64,000 bases of DNA from Lacrimispora sphenoides. Its GTDB lineage: Bacteria; Bacillota; Clostridia; Lachnospirales; Lachnospiraceae. The translations under genes and the position numbers were made by a program. Shown one piece after another: positions 33,254 through 42,178 of this stretch. The stretch covers positions 186,001 to 250,000 of the forward strand of contig NZ_FOIP01000001.1 of assembly GCF_900105215.1 (NCBI RefSeq). Direction: 5' to 3'. Position 1 is the stretch's first letter. Each line of letters opens with the position of its first letter. The notes beneath the pieces are model-generated. The model worked only from the letters and a program-made list of their open reading frames with translations. It did not search any database and was not told the DNA's origin.

Positions 33254-34114
33254 TCAGGACATACGGACCGGTACCTGCAGGCGCAGGAACATGCCCCTTT
33301 CCTTATAGTCAAGAGGCATCTCAACAATGACTTCGCAGATGTAATCTCCGATTACCGTGTAGTGATTCTCTTCTATGGTCGCCAGCAGTCGGTCAATGTA
33401 TTCTTTTTCTTTGGAAAATCGGTCACAGTATATGCAAAGATAGGAATTGGCCGGTATGACGGTAATCAGTTCTTCCTCAACGTATTCCTGATCCACGAAC
33501 ACGAACACCTGGGTGGAATACAGGTTTCGCTTCATAAAATTCTCCCGCTTTAATATGGTCCCTGCATTGGCAAAGTAAAACGGAGATATCTTACGGGCTC
33601 CCATATCTTCCTTTAAGCTGCGTAAAAGACGTTCGTATTCATCGATTTCATAGTCATAAAAATTAGTTTTCGTCTCTTTAATATACATCCGGCGTTTTGG
33701 TATGTACTCCATAACAATGGCCCCATCGGGAGGAGCCGCTTCATAGCGGTCATAGCTGTCAAGAGTCCGTTCTATGGCGCGCTTTTGAAGATTAAGTTCC
33801 ACAATCTTCTGGTCAATGGCATCCCGGTTCTCCCTGAGAAGCTGTTTTACCCGCCCCATATCCCACTTTTTCATGTGAACCCGGATCTCCTTTAAGGGCA
33901 TCCCTAAGGCTTTCATGTACCGGATCATGTCAAGCTGGGCGCTTTGGCGAATGTCATAGTAGCGGTATCCGGTGTTCTCATCCCTGTTTACGGGGGAAAA
34001 CAGCCCTTCCCGGTCGTAAAGTCTTAAGGTCTGCTCTGATATGTGATTGATTTTAGCCATTTCTCCAATCGTCATTTTTTTAACATCAAAATTAGTCAAT
34101 TTTATCATATTCAT
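33254..34114 (-). CDS. MerR-family regulator with GyrI-like effector domain
   Basis: A 286-residue transcription factor. The MerR helix-turn-helix and wing occupy about residues 14-80 (MTIGEMAKINHISEQTLRLY, YRYYDIRQSAQLDMI), a coiled-coil dimerisation helix follows to about 120, and the C-terminal half resembles the ligand-binding domain of BmrR-type multidrug sensors. It is encoded upstream of the dehydrogenase (107-nt gap) and may control it. The start is ambiguous between 34114 (GGAG only 4 nt away) and 34108 (10 nt away). A six-codon frame starting at 34133 ends on a TGATG that overlaps the 34114 start. Confidence 0.88.
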   Translation of the reverse strand: MNMIKLTNFDVKKMTIGEMAKINHISEQTLRLYDREGLFSPVNRDENTGYRYYDIRQSAQLDMIRYMKALGMPLKEIRVHMKKWDMGRVKQLLRENRDAIDQKIVELNLQKRAIERTLDSYDRYEAAPPDGAIVMEYIPKRRMYIKETKTNFYDYEIDEYERLLRSLKEDMGARKISPFYFANAGTILKRENFMKRNLYSTQVFVFVDQEYVEEELITVIPANSYLCIYCDRFSKEKEYIDRLLATIEENHYTVIGDYICEVIVEMPLDYKERGMFLRLQVPVRMS

Positions 34115-34150
34115 CAATCTCCGCAGTCAATCATGGTAGTTTCTCTCTTT

Positions 34151-34179
34151 ATTATACAAAACAAACTTGATACTTACAA
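34151..34179 (-). promoter_or_regulatory. Promoter of the MerR gene
   Basis: On the minus strand TTGTAA (34174-34179), 17 nt and a perfect TATAAT (34151-34156) lie about 40 nt before the MerR start. Confidence 0.65.
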
Positions 34180-34221
34180 TAAGGTTTTTGATATTTTCTT
34201 CACATAGTTTAAACAAAAACA

Positions 34222-34241
34222 GCGGGCTAAAAATAGCCCGC
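34222..34241 (-). terminator. Terminator of the dpp operon
   Basis: GCGGGCTA (34222-34229) pairs with TAGCCCGC (34234-34241), and the minus-strand exit reads TGTTTTTGTTT. It lies 100 nt past the dppF stop codon. Confidence 0.8.
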
Positions 34242-34340
34242 ACAGTTTGTTTTTGATTCTTATCGTTAAACAAATATCTGAAAATACCCTCTCCTCCACG
34301 GATTCCTTGTGGTATGGTGTCCTACGGTGTTATAGCTTTA

Positions 34341-35300
34341 TTACTTTGCAAGCGTACACGCCACAAAGTGATCCGGACGCAGCTCCTTAAGCTCCGGGTT
34401 CTTCTGCAGGCAATGGTCGCAGGTGAAGTCACAGCGCTTGGAGAACCGGCACTCGTCAGGCAGGTTTACCGGGGAGGTGATCTCGCCCTTAATCAGCTGA
34501 CGCTGCGGGCGATCCTTTCCCACTACCGGTTGTGGAACTGCTGCCAGCAGTGCTTTGGTGTATGGGTGGATCGGCTCTGCGAACAAATCGTCGGAGTTTG
34601 CCTTCTCAACCATCTGCCCCAGATACATGACTGCGATATCGTCAGAAAAGTATTTTACTACCGACAGATCATGGGTAATGAAGATATAGGAAAGGCCACG
34701 GTCCTTCTGAAGCTGCTTTAACAGGTTTAAAATCTGTGCCTGAATTGATACATCCAAGGCAGATACCGGTTCATCACAGACGATGAGTTTGGGGTTTACA
34801 GCCAGAGCACGGGCAATGCCGATTCTCTGGCGTCTGCCGCCATCAAGCTCATGGGGGTAGGTATTGACATAACGGGATGAAAGGCCAACAATCTCCATCA
34901 GCTCCCGTGTCTTTTTCTCAATGGCCGCTTTGCCGCTGACCAGTTTGTGCTGGATCATTGGCTCACTGATGAGCTGCATAACGCTCTGTCTGGGATCCAG
35001 AGAAGAAAAGGGATCCTGGAAGATTATCTGCATTTCCGTACGCAGCTTACGCATCTTTGAAGTGCGATAAGCGGTGATGTCCTCACCGTCAAAAATAATC
35101 TTGCCGGAGGACGGCGGGGTCAACTTTAAGAGGGTCCGGCCGGTGGTGGACTTGCCGCATCCGGATTCCCCAACGATTCCCAACGTCTTTCCATACTCCA
35201 GCTTAAAGCTGACACCGTCTACGGCATGAAGCTGTCCGGCCGGTGTATTAAAATATTTTGTCAGATTTTCAACTTCCAATACATATTTACTTCCCGGCAT
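34341..35300 (-). CDS. dppF: Peptide ABC transporter ATPase, DppF/OppF type
   Basis: One of two ATPases energising a dipeptide/oligopeptide importer. The 319 residues have Walker [12 protein letters not shown] and Walker [13 protein letters not shown]. The signature is unusual: instead of LSGGQRQR it reads [15 protein letters not shown], with Ser replaced by Asp and Gln by Arg. The C-terminal oligopeptide-transporter extension carries four cysteines around [14 protein letters not shown], as in members with an Fe-S site. The start at 35300 has AGGAGG 7 nt upstream and overlaps the dppD end by 14 nt. It is the last gene of the five-gene operon. Confidence 0.92.
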   Translation of the reverse strand: MPGSKYVLEVENLTKYFNTPAGQLHAVDGVSFKLEYGKTLGIVGESGCGKSTTGRTLLKLTPPSSGKIIFDGEDITAYRTSKMRKLRTEMQIIFQDPFSSLDPRQSVMQLISEPMIQHKLVSGKAAIEKKTRELMEIVGLSSRYVNTYPHELDGGRRQRIGIARALAVNPKLIVCDEPVSALDVSIQAQILNLLKQLQKDRGLSYIFITHDLSVVKYFSDDIAVMYLGQMVEKANSDDLFAEPIHPYTKALLAAVPQPVVGKDRPQRQLIKGEITSPVNLPDECRFSKRCDFTCDHCLQKNPELKELRPDHFVACTLAK

Positions 35301-36291
35301 CCTGATACCTCCTGAGCATGAAATTTTTGTCCTCATAAGCCAGGCAGGCCACGAAATGGGTATCACCATTTGGTTTTAACTCCGGCTGTACCTGCAGACA
35401 GCGATCTGACACGTAAGGGCAGCGCTCTGCAAAAGAGCAGCCTTCCGGTAAGTTCATGGGATCTGGCATCATACCCTGAATCGGTTCCAGCTCCTCGCCG
35501 CGCTGTTTTAAGTTGGGCATGGAGTTGAATAGGCCTTCTGTGTATGGATGACGGGTATGATTGAAAATTTCATCGGCAGTACCTTTTTCCACGACCTTTC
35601 CTGAGTAAATAACCGCCACTTCATCACAGATCTCGGCTACAACGCCAAGATCGTGAGTGATTAAGAGCATTGACATCTCATATTGTCTGATCAGTCCCTT
35701 CATCAGCTCCAGCACTTGTGCCTGAATCGTCACATCCAGGGCAGTCGTTGGCTCATCTGCAATCAGCAGTTTCGGATTACAAGCAAGCGCAATGGCGATG
35801 ACTACACGTTGCCTCATACCGCCAGAGAACTGATGGGGGTAGTCACAGGCACGGCTCTCTGCAATGCCGACCATCTTAAGCATTTCTTTCGCCCGCTCCA
35901 TGGCTCCTTCCTCAGAAATATTTTCATGCAGAAGGATACTCTCTGCGATCTGCTCACCGATGGTCATAACCGGATTTAAAGCTGTCATAGGATCCTGGAA
36001 GATCATGGCAACATCGTTGCCGCGCATCTTTTCCAATTCCTTTGGGCTCTTCTCCAGCACATTGTCGCCATCCAGCATGATGACTCCATCCCGAATAACG
36101 CCCGGCGGATTCGGCACCAGATTCAGAATAGAAAGGGCGGTGGTCGTCTTTCCAGCACCGGTTTCCCCTACCAGACCCAGTGTTTTTTTCTTGCCAAGCT
36201 GCAGATCGAGGCCATTAACAGCCCGGACGCAGCCGTCATCTGTCTCATAATTGATCACCAGGTTCTTGATATCTAATATAATTTCGTTCAT
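35287..36291 (-). CDS. dppD: Peptide ABC transporter ATPase, DppD/OppD type
   Basis: Second ATPase of the importer, 334 residues. Walker A is [13 protein letters not shown], the signature is [15 protein letters not shown] and Walker B is [12 protein letters not shown]. The C-terminal extension contains [14 protein letters not shown], the usual cysteine cluster. The start is probably 36291: AGGTGAT, a long match to the ribosomal anti-SD, precedes it by 4 nt, whereas the GTG and ATG codons at 36300 and 36297 lie within that site. It follows dppC directly and overlaps dppF. Confidence 0.93.
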   Translation of the reverse strand: MNEIILDIKNLVINYETDDGCVRAVNGLDLQLGKKKTLGLVGETGAGKTTTALSILNLVPNPPGVIRDGVIMLDGDNVLEKSPKELEKMRGNDVAMIFQDPMTALNPVMTIGEQIAESILLHENISEEGAMERAKEMLKMVGIAESRACDYPHQFSGGMRQRVVIAIALACNPKLLIADEPTTALDVTIQAQVLELMKGLIRQYEMSMLLITHDLGVVAEICDEVAVIYSGKVVEKGTADEIFNHTRHPYTEGLFNSMPNLKQRGEELEPIQGMMPDPMNLPEGCSFAERCPYVSDRCLQVQPELKPNGDTHFVACLAYEDKNFMLRRYQDAGK

Positions 36292-36300
36292 ACTCATCAC

Positions 36301-37170
36301 CTACTTTTTCAGTTTTGGATCCAGCGCATCCCGCAGCCCGTCGCCCAAAAGATTTAAAGCCAGTACCGTTAACATGATGGCAAGTCCCGGTATTACGCAG
36401 ATATAACTGGAATTTCGGATAAAGTTACGTCCCTCAGAAAGCATTGCCCCCCATTCCGGTGCCGGGCTTGGAATGCCAATACCCAGGAAACTTAAGGAAG
36501 AGGCAGCAATGATGGTCGTACCGATGGAAAGGGTAATCTGAACAATGATCGGGGAAAGACAGTTGGGAAGGATGTGCTTTGCGATAACCTTCCAGGTGGG
36601 AAGCCCCATCGCATAGGCTGCCTCCACATATTCCTGTCCCCGGATCGTCATAACAGAAGCACGGGCGATTCTTGTGAATGCCGTGGCAACCGTCACACAC
36701 AGTGCCAACAGCAGATTCATTGTGTTGGTTCCGAACAGGGAAACAATAACGACTGCGATCATAATATTCGGCACTGCATACAGGATATCGTTCGTTCTCA
36801 TAACCACCTGATCGATTATGCCGCCGTAGTATCCGGCTAAGGCGCCGCAGATAACTCCTACCACCAGACCGATGGCCACGCTTCCCACACCAATTACCAG
36901 GCTGTAACGGGCTCCGTATAAGACTCTGGCGAATATGTCACGTCCCAGGTTGTCGGTGCCGAACCAGTGCTTCGAATTCGCCGGCTGCAGCTTTAATGCA
37001 GGGTTGATCCCAATCACTTCCGTGTCATAATCGAAGATAAAGCCGCTGACAATGGCAACCGCAACAAGAAGTACCAGAAAACCCAGACCGATCATGGCAC
37101 CTTTATTTTTCTTAAGCCTTCTCCAGACCTCCTGGGCCTGGGAACGGCTTTTTACAGTCTCTGCTGCCAT
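36301..37170 (-). CDS. dppC: Peptide ABC transporter permease, DppC type
   Basis: Inner-membrane permease of 289 residues. An N-terminal amphipathic segment is followed by six predicted helices, first at MIGLGFLVLLVAVAIVSGFI. The family motif NPALKLQPANSKHWFGTDNLGRD-like segment (HWFGTDNLGRDIFAR) is intact, as is the EAA loop (YVEAAYAMGLPTWKVIAKHI). It lies between dppB (4-nt gap) and dppD. Confidence 0.94.
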   Translation of the reverse strand: MAAETVKSRSQAQEVWRRLKKNKGAMIGLGFLVLLVAVAIVSGFIFDYDTEVIGINPALKLQPANSKHWFGTDNLGRDIFARVLYGARYSLVIGVGSVAIGLVVGVICGALAGYYGGIIDQVVMRTNDILYAVPNIMIAVVIVSLFGTNTMNLLLALCVTVATAFTRIARASVMTIRGQEYVEAAYAMGLPTWKVIAKHILPNCLSPIIVQITLSIGTTIIAASSLSFLGIGIPSPAPEWGAMLSEGRNFIRNSSYICVIPGLAIMLTVLALNLLGDGLRDALDPKLKK

Positions 37171-37174
37171 GATA

Positions 37175-38110
37175 TCACCTCTTTTTTATATACTGCGCCT
37201 TGATTCGGGGATCAAAGAATGCATATACTACGTCCACCAGTACGTTTACGATACTCATTAGGACGCAGGACATGATAATCGCCCCGGTAACCATCGGCGT
37301 GTCACGCTTGGAAATAGAATCAAAAATCAGCCGTCCGACCCCTGGCCAGGCAAATACGGTCTCGGCCAGCACGGATCCGGTCAAAACGTTGCTTAGCTGC
37401 ATACCGACTACAGTGATAATCGGAATCAGGGCATTTTTAAGACCGTGGCGGAGAATCACCCGTTTCTCATCCGCCCCTTTGGCCCTGGCAGTGCGCATGT
37501 AATCCTGACGAAGCACGTCTAACATGGAAGAGCGTGTGGTCCTGGTAATCAGTGCGGCAAGACCCATGCCGACTGTCACGGCAGGAAGAATCAGGGATAA
37601 TGGTCCATTGCGGCCGCTGGATGGCAGCCAGCCAAGCTTTAGTGAAAACAAAAGCATGAGCATGAGGCCAAGCCAGAAGTTGGGCATCGAGACACCGAAA
37701 AGTGCAAATACCATCCCAAGATTATCCTTCCAGGTATTCTGTCGTATGGCAGTGTAAATGCCAAGGGGAATGGCAATCAACACGGACACGAAAACAGAGG
37801 CGCAGGCCAGCTGCATGGTGGCTGGCAGTCTTTGTATGTAAGTCTCGAAGACATCTTTTTTGGTTACATAGGAGGTGCCCAGATCACCCTTTAGCATTCC
37901 GCCCATGTACTTGAAATAACGAATAACAAAGGGGTCATTAAGCCCTAGCTCCTCTCGGATTATCTCGATCTGGGCCTCTGACGCATTGTCAGGGGCCAGA
38001 GCGAGGACCGGATCTCCTCCCGTCATGTTCATAGCGGAATAGATCAGAAACGAAGTTATCAGGATCACCGGGATCATGAGAAGCAGTCTGTTTAGTAAAT
38101 ATCGTCCCAT
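37175..38110 (-). CDS. dppB: Peptide ABC transporter permease, DppB type
   Basis: Inner-membrane permease of 311 residues. The N-terminal helix MGRYLLNRLLLMIPVILITS and the DPVLALAPDNASEAQIE segment are typical. The EAA loop is DYMRTARAKGADEKRVILRH. The start at 38110 has AGAGG 7 nt upstream; the TTG two codons earlier would lie inside the spacer. It follows the binding-protein gene by 13 nt. Confidence 0.94.
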   Translation of the reverse strand: MGRYLLNRLLLMIPVILITSFLIYSAMNMTGGDPVLALAPDNASEAQIEIIREELGLNDPFVIRYFKYMGGMLKGDLGTSYVTKKDVFETYIQRLPATMQLACASVFVSVLIAIPLGIYTAIRQNTWKDNLGMVFALFGVSMPNFWLGLMLMLLFSLKLGWLPSSGRNGPLSLILPAVTVGMGLAALITRTTRSSMLDVLRQDYMRTARAKGADEKRVILRHGLKNALIPIITVVGMQLSNVLTGSVLAETVFAWPGVGRLIFDSISKRDTPMVTGAIIMSCVLMSIVNVLVDVVYAFFDPRIKAQYIKKR

Positions 38111-38123
38111 AAGCAAACCTCTT

Positions 38124-39662
38124 CTATTCTGTCACGTAAGCGAATCTCCAGTCGTGGTTTCCGCCGCCATATAAGTAGGTGTCCTTAAGATTCTTATTGT
38201 AAGCAATGATTAAGTTCTTAATGTACAGCGGGACCTGTGGAACTGCTTCAACCAGGTACTTCTGCAGCTCTTTGGAGTATTCCAGGCGCTTGTCCGGATC
38301 TTTTTCAGTCAGAATTAAATCAGTCAGCTCATCCGCTCTCGGATCGGAGTAGTGATGATAATTGCTGCCGGAACCGGTGTAGTACAGGTCACGATATACG
38401 AAATCAACCTTACTGTCCTCGTTCCATCTCCACAAATACAGGCCTTGGGTACCATTTACGCACTCGGTTTTCAGTGTCGCCGGCTCAACGGTCTGGATTT
38501 CGATATCCATACCGATTACTTTTAAGTTCGCCTGAATCAACTGTGCTACCTGGCCGTAATCGCTCTCGTTGGAGATAAGTAGTGGAATTTTTCCGCCTGG
38601 GGTATAGCCGCTCTCAGCCAATGCTGCTTTTGCTGCATCCACATCATACGGATAACCTTCCATTTCATCGAAAAAGCTCCACAGGCCACGGTTTAGAATG
38701 GTAGTCTGAGTCTGTCCCTTCCCCATCAAAACAACATCAATGATTGATTCACGGTCAATCGCATGTGCCACCGCCTGTCTTACTTTTAAGTTGTCCCACG
38801 GTTCTTTTGTTACATTGAAGCCAAGATAGAACAGACGGGTACCAGGTCTCTCAAATACGGTTACGTTGTCATCAGCTTCCAGATCCGGTAAGTTGTCCAT
38901 GGATGGATCGATACAGACATCAATTTCACCGTTTTGAAGGGCAATGGCTCTGGTTGAAGCTTCCTTGATCGGACGGAAGGTGATGCGGTCGGAGCCCCCC
39001 TTCTTGTCTCCCCAGTAGTTCTCATTCTTTACGAAGGTTACCTGCTCATCCGGTTCCCATTTATCCAGCTTGTACGGGCCGGAACCAATCAGATATGGCT
39101 CGTCCATACCGCTCTCATAAGCTGCTTTGGACTGAATACTCACCGGAACAGAGGCAAGGGACTGTAAGAACTCGTTTGAGTAACTGTCAATAACCAGCTC
39201 CACGGTCAGGGAATCGATAACATTGACTTCAACAAGTCCCTTTAATACGCTGAGCTCATTTTGAAGGCCCATATCATAAGTGAACTTAACATCCTCTGCA
39301 GTCAGCGGAGTTCCATCGGAGAAACACATATTATCATACAGTTTGAACACGATGTGAGTGTCGTCCTTAAACTCCCAGCCGGTGCACAGACGCGGCTCAA
39401 TCGTGCCTTCGTTTGTGAAGAAAATCAGAGTTTCGTGAGTGAGCTTTAATACAATGTTGTTGGTAGCATCCTGTTGTTTCTGTAAATCCAGGTTGTTAAT
39501 ATCGGCGGCGGTTCCGATAATCAGTTCCTCTTTTCGGGAAGAGGTGCCCTCCCCAGACTGGGCCTGGCTCTCTGCTTTGTTGGTGCTTTGGCTTCCCCCG
39601 CAGCCCGTCAGAACGAACATAGTAAGACCTGCAGCAAACAGTAACTTAATCCATTTTTTCAT
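38124..39662 (-). CDS. dppA: Peptide/nickel-type ABC transporter binding lipoprotein, DppA type
   Basis: Family 5 solute-binding protein of 512 residues. The signal MKKWIKLLFAAGLTMFVLTG ends at the lipobox LTGC (Cys21). The body contains the family signature near GTPLTAEDVKFTYDMGL and VRQAVAHAIDRESIID. It is the first gene of the dpp operon, preceded by AGGAGG, and is divergent from a two-component system. Peptides are the commonest cargo of the family; nickel-chelates or opines are alternatives that I cannot exclude. Confidence 0.93.
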   Translation of the reverse strand: MKKWIKLLFAAGLTMFVLTGCGGSQSTNKAESQAQSGEGTSSRKEELIIGTAADINNLDLQKQQDATNNIVLKLTHETLIFFTNEGTIEPRLCTGWEFKDDTHIVFKLYDNMCFSDGTPLTAEDVKFTYDMGLQNELSVLKGLVEVNVIDSLTVELVIDSYSNEFLQSLASVPVSIQSKAAYESGMDEPYLIGSGPYKLDKWEPDEQVTFVKNENYWGDKKGGSDRITFRPIKEASTRAIALQNGEIDVCIDPSMDNLPDLEADDNVTVFERPGTRLFYLGFNVTKEPWDNLKVRQAVAHAIDRESIIDVVLMGKGQTQTTILNRGLWSFFDEMEGYPYDVDAAKAALAESGYTPGGKIPLLISNESDYGQVAQLIQANLKVIGMDIEIQTVEPATLKTECVNGTQGLYLWRWNEDSKVDFVYRDLYYTGSGSNYHHYSDPRADELTDLILTEKDPDKRLEYSKELQKYLVEAVPQVPLYIKNLIIAYNKNLKDTYLYGGGNHDWRFAYVTE

Positions 39663-39780
39663 CTTTTCCTCCTGTTACTTTTTGTGATATGTGTAGATTC
39701 TACAAAGTTCTATCACATATATTGATTTTATTGTTAATTTTATAATAAAATATATTTATGGCAATCATGTGGCATTTTGC

Positions 39781-39825
39781 GTTCAAATTTGTGAACTTTA
39801 TGTCAAAAATGACATGGAAATGTCA
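39781..39825. promoter_or_regulatory. Repeat cluster between dppA and the response regulator
   Basis: GTTCA-N6-TGAAC (39781-39796) is a palindrome. Next to it TGTCA occurs at 39801-39805 and 39821-39825, exactly two helical turns apart, with its inverse TGACA at 39810-39814. Direct repeats with this spacing suit an OmpR-type dimer. The cluster lies in the 204-nt divergent region, 42-86 nt before the regulator start. Confidence 0.45.
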
Positions 39826-39866
39826 TAAATTCATATTATAGTAGTTATAGAAAGGGAGGTACATGA

Positions 39867-40565
39867 ATGATAACTATACTGATCTGTGACGATAACCGGC
39901 AGCTTGTTACCGTGCTGGCCGAGTATTGTGTCAAGGAGGGTTACACGGTACACAGGGCTCATGATGGACAGCAGGCACTTGAGATATATGAAAGAGAAGA
40001 TATCGATCTGGTACTTTTGGATATCATGATGCCGGTCAAGGATGGATTCGAGGTGTGCCGGCAGATCCGCAGCAGCTCCACGATTCCCATTATCATGATC
40101 ACGGCACGGGGAGAGGACTTTGAGAAGATCATGGGGCTGGATATCGGTGCCGACGATTATATTGTGAAGCCTTTTTCACCGGGCGAGGTGATGGCCAGGA
40201 TACGTGCCATTATGCGGCGTATCGATCAGGCTTCGGGAAATCTGCATCAGCATCAGTTATTCATGTATGACAATCTGAAGATTTCACTGGACACCCTTAC
40301 GGTAACGGTAAATGAAATCCCTGTCAATCTGACAAAGAAGGAGATTGAACTTCTCTGGCTGATGGCCACCCACCGTAACAGGGTATATACAAGAAACAAT
40401 CTGCTGGATCTGGTGTGGGGCGTAGATTATTTTGGTGACCCACGGACTATAGACACCCACATCAAGCGTCTCCGGTTCAAGCTGTCTGACTTAAGCCACC
40501 CAAACTGGCAGATCAAGACAGTCTGGGGCTCCGGATATAAGTTTGAGATCAGGCAGGATCGGTGA
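39867..40565 (+). CDS. OmpR/PhoB-family response regulator
   Basis: A 232-residue DNA-binding regulator. The receiver domain (1-115) has the acidic pocket at residues 8-9 (CDDN), the phosphorylated Asp in LVLLDIMMP (Asp52), Thr in MITARG and Lys in VKPFSP. The winged-helix domain occupies about 130-230 (LTKKEIELLWLMATHRNRVY, DPRTIDTHIKRLRFKL). It is encoded 4 nt ahead of its kinase and divergent from the dpp operon, which it probably controls. GGGAGG lies 7 nt before the ATG. Confidence 0.95.
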   Translation: MITILICDDNRQLVTVLAEYCVKEGYTVHRAHDGQQALEIYEREDIDLVLLDIMMPVKDGFEVCRQIRSSSTIPIIMITARGEDFEKIMGLDIGADDYIVKPFSPGEVMARIRAIMRRIDQASGNLHQHQLFMYDNLKISLDTLTVTVNEIPVNLTKKEIELLWLMATHRNRVYTRNNLLDLVWGVDYFGDPRTIDTHIKRLRFKLSDLSHPNWQIKTVWGSGYKFEIRQDR

Positions 40566-40569
40566 TCGA

Positions 40570-42057
40570 ATGAAACGAAAGCTAACTGCGCAGATCCTCC
40601 TCTATTTTACCGCAGCACTAGTTTTGATGTGCAGTACGGTAGGAGGGATCTTTCTGATTATTTATACCAGAACTACAGTACATAACTATCGTTCAGGCTT
40701 TCTACAGAAAACAGAGGCCATCGCTCACTCTCTAAGCGTATATTTTGAGCAGGAGTTACCAGAGTATTATCCGATCGAGTCGGGGCTTAAAGAGCAAATG
40801 AAGCAGTCCAACTTAAGGCTGGGCATTTATCTGGATTTCATGGATAACATTGCCTTAAGTAACCTCTGGATTGTGGACAGCGCCACACAGACGATCCACG
40901 TGGAATTTGGCAAATATAATATTACCTACTCCTCCATTCCCGCAGAAGTGCGGACACTTATCGATCAGGCCATGGAAGGAGAAACCTCCATCAGTGAACG
41001 GTGGTCTGACCGAATGCTGGAAAAAAACTTCATTATTGCTTCACCGGTTCAGTTCTCTGATGGCAGGACGGTGGCGGTGGTGGTCATCCATGCCCGTACC
41101 GGCGACATGTTTTCCACAATTATGGAAGCAGGCTGGGTATTGGCCGGAAGTATGCTCCTGGCACTGCTGGTGTTAATCGTTCCGTGTCTCATATTCTCCC
41201 GTAACATTGTAAATCCGCTGAAATGTATGGTAGAAATTACCGTAAGTATGACCAAAGGCGATTATACGGCAAAAACCGGCGTGAAACGCCAGGACGAGCT
41301 TGGAGTTCTTGCTAATAACATCGACATACTATCTGTACGCCTTAAAGAAGCGGACCGGAAGCAGGCGGAATTAGAACAATTGAGGAAGACTTATATATCT
41401 AATATTTCCCATGAATTACGTACTCCGGTGGCAGTGATCCGCAGTTCTCTGGAAGCACTCTGTGATGGGGTTGTGACCGGTCAGGAGCAGGTGGAGGCAT
41501 ACTATAGGGAGATGCTCGCGGAGAGCGTTCATATGAACCGTATGGTCAATGATCTTTTGGAACTGTCCAGGCTACAAAACCCCAGCTATCATATAGAAAA
41601 GCAGCCGATTGATTTTATGATGGTCGTAGAGGATGCGGTCCGGACTTTGCGGCATATCGCACAAAATGCGGGGCATGTCATAGAACTGAATATAAAAGAC
41701 GGTGAAATATTTCCTTTCTGCGGGGATTATGGCAGATTGCGCCAGATGTTAGGAACCGTGTTGGACAATGCCATCAAGTTTTCGATACCGGGAGAGCCAA
41801 TCCAGGTGACGGTCACTATTGATGTCAGCGGCTGCACTACAAGAATCAACAACAGGGGTACCGGCATTCAAGAGATGGATCTGCCCCATGTGTTCGAGGA
41901 GTATTATATGTCTATTGGTGAAACCAACCGGACGGGAACCGGTCTTGGTCTGGCAATTGCGAAACGGATTGCGGACCGCCATAGCATCGGCATCGAGGCT
42001 ACATCAGTGCCTGGTGAGAAAACTTCTTTTATCTTCCGGATCCCCTGGCAGAGGTAA
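40570..42057 (+). CDS. Membrane sensor histidine kinase
   Basis: A 495-residue kinase. Helix 1 is at about 9-33 and helix 2 near 180-205, enclosing an extracellular sensor domain of about 145 residues. HAMP follows (RNIVNPLKCMVEITVSMTKG), then the dimerisation/phosphoacceptor box ISHELRTPVAVI and a catalytic domain with the N box (LGTVLDNAIKFS) and GTGLGLAIAKRIADRH. It partners the response regulator 4 nt upstream. The likely stimulus is a peptide or wall condition, but the sensor domain is not recognisable. The start at 40570 is preceded by GGTGAT. Confidence 0.94.
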   Translation: MKRKLTAQILLYFTAALVLMCSTVGGIFLIIYTRTTVHNYRSGFLQKTEAIAHSLSVYFEQELPEYYPIESGLKEQMKQSNLRLGIYLDFMDNIALSNLWIVDSATQTIHVEFGKYNITYSSIPAEVRTLIDQAMEGETSISERWSDRMLEKNFIIASPVQFSDGRTVAVVVIHARTGDMFSTIMEAGWVLAGSMLLALLVLIVPCLIFSRNIVNPLKCMVEITVSMTKGDYTAKTGVKRQDELGVLANNIDILSVRLKEADRKQAELEQLRKTYISNISHELRTPVAVIRSSLEALCDGVVTGQEQVEAYYREMLAESVHMNRMVNDLLELSRLQNPSYHIEKQPIDFMMVVEDAVRTLRHIAQNAGHVIELNIKDGEIFPFCGDYGRLRQMLGTVLDNAIKFSIPGEPIQVTVTIDVSGCTTRINNRGTGIQEMDLPHVFEEYYMSIGETNRTGTGLGLAIAKRIADRHSIGIEATSVPGEKTSFIFRIPWQR

Positions 42058-42081
42058 TTGTAGAACTTACCAAGCCAAAAA

Positions 42082-42107
42082 CCCGCAGAGTATGATTTCT
42101 CTGCGGG
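42082..42107. terminator. Bidirectional terminator, copy B of a repeat
   Basis: CCCGCAGAG (42082-42090) pairs with CTCTGCGGG (42099-42107). The plus exit is TCTTTATTT and the minus exit is TTTTTGG, so it can end both the histidine kinase gene and the ChbG operon. It is homologous to the hairpin at 32010-32033. Confidence 0.8.
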
Positions 42108-42121
42108 TCTTTATTTATCCT

Positions 42122-42175
42122 TAATTCTTAGCTTACCAGATATTAATGCATTAGATCGGACAACTCTCTGTTACA
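42122..42175 (-). pseudogene. 3'-end remnant homologous to the DapB-fold dehydrogenase
   Basis: On the minus strand the sequence aligns with the last ~15 codons of the dehydrogenase gene at 32106-33146, including its stop codon, at roughly 80% identity over 45 nt. The frame is broken, reading about ELSDLMH-stop-YLVS-stop where the intact gene has [15 protein letters not shown]. The flanking 17-mer and terminator hairpin are also shared with 32010-32105. It is a gene tail left after a duplication or replacement. Confidence 0.65.
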
Positions 42176-42178
42176 TGA

